Positions 56,714 through 64,000 of a stretch of 64,000 bases of DNA are shown one piece after another. This stretch comes from Gp6-AA40 sp035496255. Its GTDB lineage: Bacteria; Acidobacteriota; Vicinamibacteria; Vicinamibacterales; UBA2999. A program made the position numbers and the translations under genes. The first letter of the stretch is position 1; each line of letters opens with the position of its first letter. The stretch lies in contig DATJEU010000050.1 of the NCBI GenBank assembly GCA_035496255.1, positions 1-64,000 of the forward strand, read 5' to 3'. The notes below the pieces were generated by a model. The model was not told the DNA's origin and did no database searches. It worked only from the letters and a program-made list of their open reading frames with translations.

Positions 56714-57195
56714 GCTGGCACGCTGCCGTCACCGCGCCGGTGAAGCACCCGTGCCGGGACCCCGGCCACGGTCTCTCCGGGTGCGACGTCACGCGTGACC
56801 ACGGCGCCCGCTCCAACCATGGCCCCTTCGCCAATGGTCACGCCGCACAGGATGGTCGCGCCGCTGCCGATCGAGGCCCCGCGCGCCACGCGGGTCGGAA
56901 CAACCTGCCAATCGGCAGCCGTCTGCAGTTGACCATCGCTCGTCGCCCGCGGCCGCGGGTCATTGATGAACATCACCCCGTGACCGACGAACACTTCGTC
57001 CTCAATCGTCACGCCTTCACACACGAAACTGTGCGAGGAGATCTTGCAGCGGCTGCCGACGGTCACGTTCTTCTGAATCTCGACGAACGCACCAATCTTC
57101 GTGTCGCTGCCGACGCGACACCCGTACAGGTTCACCAGATCCTGGTGATGGATCTGCACACGCTCGCCGAGGATGACGTCAGGAGCGATCGGCAT
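56710..57195 (-). CDS. Sugar N-acetyltransferase, left-handed beta-helix (WbpD/WlbB-like)
   Basis: A 161-residue hexapeptide acyltransferase from ATG 57195: VILGERVQIHHQDLVNLYGCRVGSDTKIGAFVEIQKNVTVGSRCKISSHSFVCEGVTIEDEVFVGHGVMFINDPRPRA, then VARGASIGSGATILCGVTIGEGAMVGAGAVVTRDVAPGETVAGVPARVL. The N-L-Y-G-C and ISSHSFVCEGVxIxDxVFVGHGVMFINDxxPRA segments are characteristic of UDP-2-acetamido-3-amino-glucuronate N-acetyltransferases (WbpD/WlbB). It completes a set with the WlbA- and WbpE-like genes. Overlaps the preceding gene by 17 bp. Confidence 0.88.
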   Translation of the reverse strand: MPIAPDVILGERVQIHHQDLVNLYGCRVGSDTKIGAFVEIQKNVTVGSRCKISSHSFVCEGVTIEDEVFVGHGVMFINDPRPRATSDGQLQTAADWQVVPTRVARGASIGSGATILCGVTIGEGAMVGAGAVVTRDVAPGETVAGVPARVLHRRGDGSVPA

Positions 57196-59182
57196 AACAG
57201 GGCCACTGCTGCCCACCGTAGGTACGAACGGGACGACGATCGCGGCGCGCGAGCACGACGTAGTCTTCGTCGCCGTGAACGACTCCGACGGGCTGGTAAT
57301 ACCGGTGCACGTATGCGACGAGACCGGGATAAATCGACCGGGTGACGGTATCGAGCCGCGGCGCGCTCGCGAACACCAGCGGCGGCGCCGCCCTGCGGAC
57401 CTTCTCCACGGTCAGTCGCTGCTCGTCGGCCACGGAGCTCCAGCCCGGTATGAACACGAGGTGACGCTGCGCCATCAGCCGGTCGGCGTAGTAATAAATC
57501 TCCGGCGCAAACCACAGCACCATGAGACGCTCACGCGCCGGCACGCACTCGCGCGCGTACAGCGCGAGCTGCACTTCCGCGGGCGGCGTACGGGCTCGCC
57601 AGTATTCGGACGGAGGCGACATCGCAAGATGCCGCTGGATGTCCGCCCACGTTCCGCGAAGATGTTCGCCGTCCCGCCACTGCCCGCTCAAGTACCACAG
57701 ATGATCACCGAGCTCGCCGGCACCGGCGACGCTTCTCAGCAGCAGCAGCGACGCCGAGGCGAGGACGACGACGACCGCGGCGCGCGTGACTCTGCCTGAT
57801 CCACGCGCCAGAAACAGCAGGCCGCCGACCGCGAAGCCTGCCAGCAGCGCCGGCAGCACGACCGCATCGATGGTGCGAACGTCGTACGACGACCGAATCA
57901 ATCCCGCGTTCACGACGAGTGTCGCGGCGCTGAAACCGGCGAGGCCGCGCGCCGTGATCACACCGGTGAGCCGCCGCCGGAACAGAAGGGCCACAACGAT
58001 CGCGAGGACGGGTATGACCTGGAAGAGCACCGTGGCGGCGGCGCTGGCCGCCTGCTGCGTGTCGAGACCCGGCAGGATCCTGAGACGGAAGGGCGGGAAC
58101 CTGAACGCGATCCGCTGCCAGAACGGCCATCCGGTGGTCGAGACGGTCGCGGCTCCCCGGTCGATACCGGCCGTGTCCGCCACCGACGGTTCGCCGACGA
58201 GGTCGTGCAGCCGTGCGATCGCGAACGCCGACAGCCGCACGTGAGTAACGTTTCCCTCGTCATGCGGGTCCGTCAACCGGTACCGGCGCAGAACGCCGCG
58301 GCGTTCGACAGGGCCAGAATTGTCGGCCCAGCGCAGTGACACCTCCGGCGCAAAGGCGTCCTGCGGATCGAATCGGATGATCTCCGCACGCGTGCGTACC
58401 GGCCATCGCGGCAACGTGTGGCCGCTCGTCTGGACTTCCTCGGCCACGCCCTGAGCCAGGCCGCCGGCCAGGTACGCGCGGATGCCGATCGTGCGCTGGG
58501 CGAAGACGAGCCATGGTGCAACCAGCACCATGCACACGATTCCAGCGGTGACGAGGCGCCGCATCGTGACCAGGCTCATCCCGTCGGCGGCGACGGTGGC
58601 GAAGACCACCGCCGCGGCCATGTAGACGCAATGATCGGGGCGGAAGTAGAACGCGACCGCCGTCCACACCCCCAGCATCGCGGCGCGCCACTTCGACGGC
58701 TTCGCGACATACCCCCACCACAGCGGCGCGGCAACCGCGTAGATGATCAACTTCGGATAGGAGTACGGCCGCGGCGCGGCGACCAGGATCAGCACCTCGC
58801 TGAGCAACGCGCCGATCAACGATCCGGTCAGCCGCCGCACCAGCAATCCCGAGAGCAGCGTCGCCGCCGTCACGCACACCGCGACGACGATCGCTTCCGC
58901 CAGCAGGCGGTAACCGAACAGCGACTGCGCAGCAGCGCTGATCGCATACATCAGCACCAGGCCGCTGTCGAAGAAGTCACGGACCGGAAGATCGCCGTGC
59001 GCCACCTGCCGCGACATCGCCAGGTGCAGGAAGGTGTCGTTGACGGCGAGGTTGACCAGTACCCCCTGATACAGGCCGGCCGCGATCGCGACGAACCCGA
59101 GGCTGCCGTAAGCGAACCAGGCGGGCGCGCCACTCGTGACCGTCGCGAGTCTGGACGGCGACGCGGCGGTGCGGCTGCTCAC
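57179..59182 (-). CDS. Large membrane protein, putative GT39-type glycosyltransferase
   Basis: A 667-residue protein with about 11-12 membrane helices in residues 20-500 and a soluble tail. The first periplasmic loop NDTFLHLAMSRQVAHGDLPVRDFFDSGLVLMY has the D-x-x-x-H and acidic pairs expected of GT-C transferases; PRPYSYPKLIIYAVA and FRPDHCVYMAA follow. The tail (RLMVLWFAPEIYYYADRLMAQRHLVFIPGW) resembles arabinosyl/mannosyl-type GT-C proteins. Probably uses a polyprenyl-phosphate sugar made by the ArnC-like enzyme at 48202. GTG start; 4-bp overlap with the upstream gene. Confidence 0.7.
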   Translation of the reverse strand: MSSRTAASPSRLATVTSGAPAWFAYGSLGFVAIAAGLYQGVLVNLAVNDTFLHLAMSRQVAHGDLPVRDFFDSGLVLMYAISAAAQSLFGYRLLAEAIVVAVCVTAATLLSGLLVRRLTGSLIGALLSEVLILVAAPRPYSYPKLIIYAVAAPLWWGYVAKPSKWRAAMLGVWTAVAFYFRPDHCVYMAAAVVFATVAADGMSLVTMRRLVTAGIVCMVLVAPWLVFAQRTIGIRAYLAGGLAQGVAEEVQTSGHTLPRWPVRTRAEIIRFDPQDAFAPEVSLRWADNSGPVERRGVLRRYRLTDPHDEGNVTHVRLSAFAIARLHDLVGEPSVADTAGIDRGAATVSTTGWPFWQRIAFRFPPFRLRILPGLDTQQAASAAATVLFQVIPVLAIVVALLFRRRLTGVITARGLAGFSAATLVVNAGLIRSSYDVRTIDAVVLPALLAGFAVGGLLFLARGSGRVTRAAVVVVLASASLLLLRSVAGAGELGDHLWYLSGQWRDGEHLRGTWADIQRHLAMSPPSEYWRARTPPAEVQLALYARECVPARERLMVLWFAPEIYYYADRLMAQRHLVFIPGWSSVADEQRLTVEKVRRAAPPLVFASAPRLDTVTRSIYPGLVAYVHRYYQPVGVVHGDEDYVVLARRDRRPVRTYGGQQWPCYADRS

Positions 59183-60606
59183 GATGCAGACGAGGCGGGC
59201 TCTGCTGCTGTCACCGGCATCATCGCTTCGATCGCGTCTGCCATGATCGGCGTGGCCGGCCGATCGGCGCCGTGGGGACGCAGGAACTCGCCGATGAAGT
59301 GGCGGATCGCCGCGGCATCGAACTCGCCCGCCACGGCGCGCGCGAGCTGCCGCCGATGCGTCTCGAAGTCAGCCGCGGCCTCGACGAACCCGCCCTGCTC
59401 GTTCACGAGGTAGTCGAAGTGCAGCGACCCCTCCTGACCCTGGGCGAATTCGGGCGCACGGATCGTGAAGACGGGGCGGCCGACGATGCCGGCTTCGAGC
59501 TCCGCGCTGGTGTTGAGGCCGACGACCGCGGCGCTGTGGTGCACGGTGTCGTACAGCGTCTGATCGCCGTTCATATCCTGCGGCCGCGACAGCGCGACGC
59601 CTGGCGGCGCCACAAACGACTTCCATTCCTTCCACTCGCGCGGATGCGGCCGAACCAGGATGTTGCCGCCGGCCAGCGCCGGCTCGCGGCGGATTTCCTC
59701 GATCCAGCGCGATACGAATTCGCGCTCGCGGCTGGACACGAAGTCGGAGGATCCAAGGTACGTCACGATCGGGCGCGAGGGGTCGAACCCGTGAGCGCTG
59801 CAGAAGTCCGCGCGCGACTGCTGCGGGCGCATGGCGAAGAAGGTGTCGAAACGTGGTGCGCCGGTCACGGTGATCCGCTCGTAGGGCACCGCGTGCATGC
59901 TCACCGCCTCGCTCCGCTGTCGCTCGTTCCAGACGAGCACCGCATCGGGCTGCACGTGCACGAGCCCTTTCGACGACAGGTTGTCCCAACTGAACACGGG
60001 GAACACTGACGGGATACCCAGCGTGCGCGCGCTCTTGACGAACTCGGGCTGGGTCGAGGCCATGCGGATCAGCGGGGTAATCACCAGAACGTCCGGCTGT
60101 TCGCTGCGCAGAAACGCATCGATGGCCGGGTCGCTCGGGATGGTGTCTTCCATCAACGCCAGCACGGCGGCGAGATTGGTCCACCCGCGCTTGCTCAGGC
60201 CCTGGCGTATGACCTGCGCCACGTCGCCGTCGACCAGCCGGCCTTCGCATCGCGCACAGAACGCGACCTGATGACGCCGATCCTTGTCGGTGATCTCCGA
60301 CATGAACTTGCGCACGGCGCGGCCCCGGAGCTTCGGCGCTTTGGTGAACCGGTGATCGAAATACCGCAGGTAGTCACGGAACGCGCGCATCTGCGTGATG
60401 CGCTCCGCCCACGCGTCCGATCGATCGCCAGGCGCCAGCACGAAGGAGATGCGCTCGTGGCCAGCCAGCTCCGGCGGCGGCGCGACATCATGCCGGTTCG
60501 GCGACGACGCGATGCGGACGTCGTGACCGCGGCGGGCAAGCTCCAGCACCACGCCATCGAAGTGGCGCAGCATCGTCCGCAGATTGACGTGAAAGAGGAT
60601 GCGCAC
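59179..60606 (-). CDS. Putative surface-glycan GT-B protein, copy A of a tandem pair
   Basis: A 475-residue soluble protein. The N-terminus MRILFHVNLRTMLRHFDGVVLELARRGHDVRIASSP and the C-terminal half VFPVFSWDNLSSKGLVHVQPDAVLVWNERQRSEAVSMHAVPYERITVTGAPRFDTFF, RPIVTYLGSSDF, ILVRPHPREWKEW, YDTVHHSAAVVGLNTSAELEAGIVGRPVFTIRAPEF fit a GT-B enzyme of the UDP-GlcNAc 2-epimerase/CDP-glycerol transferase type; RPHP and GLNTSAELEAGIVG are probable binding motifs. It is about 45% alike by eye to the next upstream protein, so they arose by duplication. Function unproven. Confidence 0.65.
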   Translation of the reverse strand: MRILFHVNLRTMLRHFDGVVLELARRGHDVRIASSPNRHDVAPPPELAGHERISFVLAPGDRSDAWAERITQMRAFRDYLRYFDHRFTKAPKLRGRAVRKFMSEITDKDRRHQVAFCARCEGRLVDGDVAQVIRQGLSKRGWTNLAAVLALMEDTIPSDPAIDAFLRSEQPDVLVITPLIRMASTQPEFVKSARTLGIPSVFPVFSWDNLSSKGLVHVQPDAVLVWNERQRSEAVSMHAVPYERITVTGAPRFDTFFAMRPQQSRADFCSAHGFDPSRPIVTYLGSSDFVSSREREFVSRWIEEIRREPALAGGNILVRPHPREWKEWKSFVAPPGVALSRPQDMNGDQTLYDTVHHSAAVVGLNTSAELEAGIVGRPVFTIRAPEFAQGQEGSLHFDYLVNEQGGFVEAAADFETHRRQLARAVAGEFDAAAIRHFIGEFLRPHGADRPATPIMADAIEAMMPVTAAEPASSAS

Positions 60607-60609
60607 GAC

Positions 60610-62028
60610 TCAGGCCGCGGCCATTTCCGCGGCAAAGTCCGCCACCGCGTCGGCGACCAGCGGAGACACCGGCACATCGAGGCCATGCGGGCGAACGAAC
60701 GCGCGCAGAAAGTTGGTCAACGCTTGCCGATCGAAATCACCCGCAACGCCGCGCGCCAGTTGCGCGTGATGGTCGGCAAAGGTCTCCGCGAACTGGACAT
60801 GGCCGCCCTGGCCGCGCAGCAGATAGTGGAAGTGGAGCGTGCCCTGTTGCCCTTCCGCCGTCGCATCGAGAATCGTGTAGACCGGGCGACCGACAATCGC
60901 CGCTTCGATCTCGGCGCTGGTATTGAGGCCGACCACCGCCACGCTGTGGTGAAAGGTATCCCACAGGACCTGGTCGGCGTTCTGCACGGGCGAGCTCATG
61001 ACGGCCACGTGCGGATCGTCGAAGGGCCTGGTCGCCGACGCCTTCACGGCACCCGGCCAGCGCACGACCGCGCGCGATTCGGGGAACCAATGTCTCGCCG
61101 CTGCGGGATGCGGCCGGACGATGACGCTGCAGGCAGCCAGCCGCGGATCCGGCGAGCGGCGCAGTTCGCCAATCCAGCGCTGCACGAACTCACGCTCGTG
61201 TGGTGCGACGACGGGTGAGGAGCAGGCGTAGGCGATGATCGGCCGTGACGGATCGAGGCCGATCGCCGAGCACAGCGCCGCGCGCGTGATGGCCGGGCGC
61301 ATCTCGAAGAATTCATCGAATCGCGGCGCTCCGGTCACGACCACGCGCTCGGCCGGATAGCGATGGAGCGTCGCCGCTTCGTGGCGCTGAGTTTCGTTCC
61401 ACACCCAGATCCGCTCCGGCACTTCGTGCAGCATGCCCTTGTTACTCAGGTTGTCCCAACTGAAGACGAGCACACCCGATGGAATCCCGAGCTGCCGTGC
61501 GCTCTTGACGAAATCCGCCTGCGAGAAGCCGACGCCGACCATCGGCGAGAGCACCAGCAGGTCGGGCCGCTGCCGCGTCACGAATTCATGGACGGCCGGA
61601 TCCGGCGGAATGACGCTTTCGAACCTGGCGAGAATCGCGTCGAGGCGCTTCTGCTCCGGCATGTTCAGTCCACGCAACAGCTCCGCGAGCTGCGTATCCA
61701 CTGCCTCCGGCCGTCCGGAGACCGCGCCGATCATTTTTTCGAAGGCGCGCCGCCGCAGCAGCGTGGCGTCGGCATAGGTCGGATGGAGATAGCGGAGATA
61801 GTCGCGCGTACGGCGGAGCGCCGCCGAGGGGCGCGCCCAGTCATCATCGCGCCGCTGCGGCGCACGCATCGGCGTCACCCGCGGGTGCGGCGCGAGTACT
61901 TCGGGCAACTCCGTCTCGTCTTCCTGCGACGCGAGCGCGATGTCGTGACCGCGATCCGCAAGCAGAGCGATCGCCCGATCGAAGTGGCGCACGTGCGCCA
62001 TGCGGTTCAGGACAAAGAGAATTCTCAC
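60610..62028 (-). CDS. Putative surface-glycan GT-B protein, copy B of a tandem pair
   Basis: A 472-residue protein from GTG 62028: VRILFVLNRMAHVRHFDRAIALLADRGHDIALASQEDE, then SGVLVFSWDNLSNKGMLHEVPERIWVWNETQRHEAATLHRYPAERVVVTGAPRFDEFFEMRP, RPIIAYACSSP, VIVRPHPAAARHW, WDTFHHSVAVVGLNTSAEIEAAIVGRPVYTILDA. It shares block after block with copy A (FSWDNLS-KG, VxVTGAPRFDxFF, RPHP, VVGLNTSAE-EA-IVGRPV). The two are 3 bp apart. Likely a pair of transferases with different acceptors or donors. Confidence 0.65.
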   Translation of the reverse strand: MRILFVLNRMAHVRHFDRAIALLADRGHDIALASQEDETELPEVLAPHPRVTPMRAPQRRDDDWARPSAALRRTRDYLRYLHPTYADATLLRRRAFEKMIGAVSGRPEAVDTQLAELLRGLNMPEQKRLDAILARFESVIPPDPAVHEFVTRQRPDLLVLSPMVGVGFSQADFVKSARQLGIPSGVLVFSWDNLSNKGMLHEVPERIWVWNETQRHEAATLHRYPAERVVVTGAPRFDEFFEMRPAITRAALCSAIGLDPSRPIIAYACSSPVVAPHEREFVQRWIGELRRSPDPRLAACSVIVRPHPAAARHWFPESRAVVRWPGAVKASATRPFDDPHVAVMSSPVQNADQVLWDTFHHSVAVVGLNTSAEIEAAIVGRPVYTILDATAEGQQGTLHFHYLLRGQGGHVQFAETFADHHAQLARGVAGDFDRQALTNFLRAFVRPHGLDVPVSPLVADAVADFAAEMAAA

Positions 62029-62035
62029 GGCGACG

Positions 62036-63058
62036 TCAGCCGGCCATCTCCGGCGCACCCCGCGTGATGCCGCGGGCCTGTTCACTGTGCTGAATCGCCA
62101 GGTAGCGGACTGGATCGGTCCGGTAGCGCGCGGTCTCGAACCGGTTGCCCTGCACCTCGCGCGTCGTGCAGTACTGCACGTAGAGCACCAGGCGAAACGC
62201 GCCCGGTCGCACGCGGCTCCCGAGGTGCAGGCACTTCGACGTGTCGATGGCGACTCCCGATCCGCGCGGTCCCTTCAGACTCACGATACTCGGCGAGGCA
62301 CCGACAGCCTCGACTTCCTCGTCGGTATAGCGGCCGACGTGTGGTTGGCCCTGCGCCCGCCGCAGGTCGCGGACGCCGGTGAGCACGCGCATGCTGGCGT
62401 CGGCGGGGAGGAACGTGAACGGACCTTCAGGCTCGCCGACATCGAAGACGTTGATGAAGAACTTGACCTGCGTCAGCCCCTCCGGATCGACGTGAAAGAG
62501 CTGGCTCTTGATCAGATCGTCGGCTTCGCGCGGCGTCGAATACAGCAGATCGATCCGATTCAGGTACGGCACCATCCCCAGATAACTCGTCGCAATCCCG
62601 AGGGCGTCGTCGCTCAGCGCGAACTCGAGCAGCTCGGGATGCTGCCTGATGTCTTCGTCCAGCAGGAGGTTACGAAGGAACCTGCGTTTTTCGAGGAGGT
62701 TCTTCGAGTCGCCGGTGCTGCGCTGCGGGCCGCGATCCGCCGCAAGCTTCCGCTCGAAGATCGCCCGCGCCACCGTCAGTACGCGATCGAGCCCGGCAAA
62801 GTTCGCCGGGCCCACAGCTCCCCATCCGCCTGCCACGTCCATCACCGGCCTGGCGTTTCGTGCATTGAAGACTTCGGCGGCCCGTCGTCGCCTGGGAATC
62901 TCCAGCGGCGAGAGCAGTCGTTCGGTCGTCTGCAGGAACGCGTAGCCGCCAGGCGTCGATCGCATGCGATAGAACACGTCGTTACGCCGATGGCGCACCC
63001 GCATCCCCAGTTGTCCGACTGCATGCATGAAGCGCGTGAAGCGTGATTTCTTCGCCAT
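62036..63058 (-). CDS. Phytanoyl-CoA dioxygenase-like Fe(II)/2-oxoglutarate protein
   Basis: A 340-residue protein from ATG 63058. The iron site is visible: His and Asp in QLFHVDPEGLTQVKFFINVFDV, the distal His in SKCLHLGSRVRPGAFRLVLYVQYC, followed by the 2-oxoglutarate-binding Arg (FRLVLY). GPFTFLPADASMRVL is the typical PhyH strand. Phytanoyl-CoA dioxygenase-like enzymes hydroxylate various small substrates; in this cluster a sugar or polyprenyl-linked intermediate is possible. It lies 7 bp upstream of the tandem GT-B pair. Confidence 0.75.
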   Translation of the reverse strand: MAKKSRFTRFMHAVGQLGMRVRHRRNDVFYRMRSTPGGYAFLQTTERLLSPLEIPRRRRAAEVFNARNARPVMDVAGGWGAVGPANFAGLDRVLTVARAIFERKLAADRGPQRSTGDSKNLLEKRRFLRNLLLDEDIRQHPELLEFALSDDALGIATSYLGMVPYLNRIDLLYSTPREADDLIKSQLFHVDPEGLTQVKFFINVFDVGEPEGPFTFLPADASMRVLTGVRDLRRAQGQPHVGRYTDEEVEAVGASPSIVSLKGPRGSGVAIDTSKCLHLGSRVRPGAFRLVLYVQYCTTREVQGNRFETARYRTDPVRYLAIQHSEQARGITRGAPEMAG

Positions 63059-63089
63059 CCTCGATCTGATCGTCCGCAGCGGCGCGCGG

Positions 63090-63896
63090 CTACCAGGCGG
63101 TGAAGCCGCCGTCGACCCGCAGTTCCGCGCCGGTGACGTACGCCGACGCATCGGAGGCCAGGAACTGGATCGGGCCCACGAGGTCGTCGAGCTGTGCCAT
63201 GCGGCCGAGCGGCACGCGACTGGAGAACTTCGTCACGAACTCCGGCGCCTGGCCGCCGTAGACGCCGCCCGGAGACAGCGTGTTGACGCGCACATTGTAA
63301 GGACCGAACGCGGTCGCGAGGTACTTGGTGAGGTTGACGACGGCCGCTTTCGATGCGCCGTACGCTGGCGGTTTGATGAACGGCGGATCCGCGACAATGT
63401 GATCGTAGAACCGCGGATCCGGCGAGACGGATGCGTAGAGCGAACCGATGTTGATGATCGACCCGCGCTTCGCGGTCACCATCGGCGTTCCGAAAATCTG
63501 GACCACCTGGAACAGTCCCAGCGTATTCACCTCGAGGATGCGCTGGTTCACTTCGAAGGGAATGTCCTCGAGCCGATAGCCGCCGCCCGTGGCGGAGGGC
63601 GGCTGGTCCACGCCGGCATTGTTGACGAGCACCGCGGGCACGCCAACGCGCCCCAGTGTTTCGTCGCGTGCGGCCAGCAACGCCGCTCGATCGGTGACGC
63701 TGGCGGTCAGAAACACGAGACGATCGCCGTGCGTCTTCTGCAGGGCGATGAACGCGTCGCTGGGCTTCGCGTTCGGCAAGTCGAGACCGACGACGGTGGC
63801 GCCGGCCTCGAGCAGCGCGCCGGCCCATACCGGACCGAGGTTGCCGAAGGCGCCGGTGACGACCGCGACGCGGCCATCGAGCGAGAAGCGTGTCAC
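63090..63896 (-). CDS. Short-chain dehydrogenase/reductase
   Basis: A 268-residue classical SDR from GTG 63896. GRVAVVTGAFGNLGPVWAGALLEAG is the NAD(P) motif in the TGxxxxLG form, VLVNNAGVD the NNAG motif, SIINIGSLYASV and PAYGASKAAVVNLTKYLATAF the Ser and YxxxK catalytic residues; VNTLSPGGVYGGQAPEF follows. The TGAFGNLG form is shared with SDRs found in sialic acid-like and other polysaccharide clusters, often acting on 2-keto or 3-keto sugars. The next upstream gene ends 16 bp away, so the operon continues beyond the window. Confidence 0.88.
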   Translation of the reverse strand: MTRFSLDGRVAVVTGAFGNLGPVWAGALLEAGATVVGLDLPNAKPSDAFIALQKTHGDRLVFLTASVTDRAALLAARDETLGRVGVPAVLVNNAGVDQPPSATGGGYRLEDIPFEVNQRILEVNTLGLFQVVQIFGTPMVTAKRGSIINIGSLYASVSPDPRFYDHIVADPPFIKPPAYGASKAAVVNLTKYLATAFGPYNVRVNTLSPGGVYGGQAPEFVTKFSSRVPLGRMAQLDDLVGPIQFLASDASAYVTGAELRVDGGFTAW

Positions 63897-63912
63897 GTCG
63901 TATGCCGGCGCG

Positions 63913-64000
63913 TCAGTGCAGGCGAGCGGAGGCGCCGGGGACGCCGGCCGTTGCCGGTTGCCCCAGTGTCTCGAACATGATCGTGTCGTCCGCGCGCAGG
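63913..64000 (-). CDS. C-terminal end of an unidentified gene (cut by window edge)
   Basis: The last 28 codons of a minus-strand gene ending at TGA 63913, frame LRADDTIMFETLGQPATAGV... then VPGASARLH. It is co-directional with the cluster and 16 bp from the SDR start. The MFET segment is too short to assign a family. Confidence 0.5.
   Translation of the reverse strand, partial: LRADDTIMFETLGQPATAGVPGASARLH

Noticed and set aside
31973..63896. Genomic island with integrase or attachment site
   Set aside because: No integrase, transposase or tRNA-adjacent direct repeat is visible; codon usage and GC look like the left half.

Overview
The window is a GC-rich, gene-dense bacterial chromosome segment with many 4-bp stop/start overlaps (ATGA or GTGA), many GTG/TTG starts, and no tRNA, rRNA, insertion sequence, CRISPR array or replication origin that I can see. 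Gene content (outer-membrane TolC, WecA/CapD-type exopolysaccharide genes, a tripartite acyl-ligase/ACP/acyltransferase, a MerR-like/TPR protein) and the style of the intergenic repeats suggest a soil or sediment Gram-negative bacterium, most likely Acidobacteriota (Vicinamibacteria-like). That placement is inference; no marker gene here proves it.

Positions 1-31,800 hold mostly housekeeping and metabolic genes in short, often convergent or divergent units: a truncated TolC-type efflux protein with a divergent MarR regulator, FtsH, a DUF72 and a DinB-fold protein, transketolase, an operon of DUF4149/GAF/NAD-isocitrate dehydrogenase/proline dehydrogenase, CCA-adding enzyme, a threonine dehydratase with a 2TM protein, ClpP, an NAD-epimerase, a ligase-ACP-acyltransferase fusion, IF-1 with an RhlE-like helicase, glucokinase, a MocR regulator lacking its PLP lysine, a PNPOx-like protein, an esterase, a very large Nfn/GltD-like fused flavoprotein, and thiS-thiG followed by a methyltransferase.

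Positions 31,900-64,000 are a surface-polysaccharide region. One minus-strand unit makes nucleotide sugars (UDP-sugar 6-dehydrogenase, GDP-mannose 4,6-dehydratase, RmlD-like reductase). A second minus-strand string runs about 27.5 kb from beyond the right edge to 36.4 kb with almost no intergenic space: SDR, PhyH-like dioxygenase, two paralogous 'surface glycan' proteins, two large membrane proteins, two LbH acyltransferases, two sugar aminotransferases with a Gfo/Idh/MocA oxidoreductase, an epimerase, glycosyltransferases, an aldehyde dehydrogenase, a CMP-sugar synthetase, a second transketolase, a HAD phosphatase, a capsule-synthesis-like protein, a WecA/CapD fusion that probably primes the polymer on undecaprenyl phosphate, and two more glycosyltransferases. 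The string ends at a clear rho-independent hairpin shared with the convergent LhgO-type oxidase.

The most unusual feature is a dispersed set of palindromic repeat elements. One class is built from degenerate heptamers (CTCCCAA-, GAATTCA-, GTTCGTG- and CTACGGG-type) whose two arms form long imperfect hairpins. A second class has compact GC-rich hairpins, in one case two hairpins nested inside an outer stem. They sit immediately after stop codons, fill all three gaps longer than 50 bp in the 27.5-kb polysaccharide string, and have apparently inserted in frame into at least four proteins (threonine dehydratase, acyl-ligase fusion, Nfn-like flavoprotein, sugar aminotransferase) and extended a fifth (HAD phosphatase). 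No transposase that could mobilise them is in the window.
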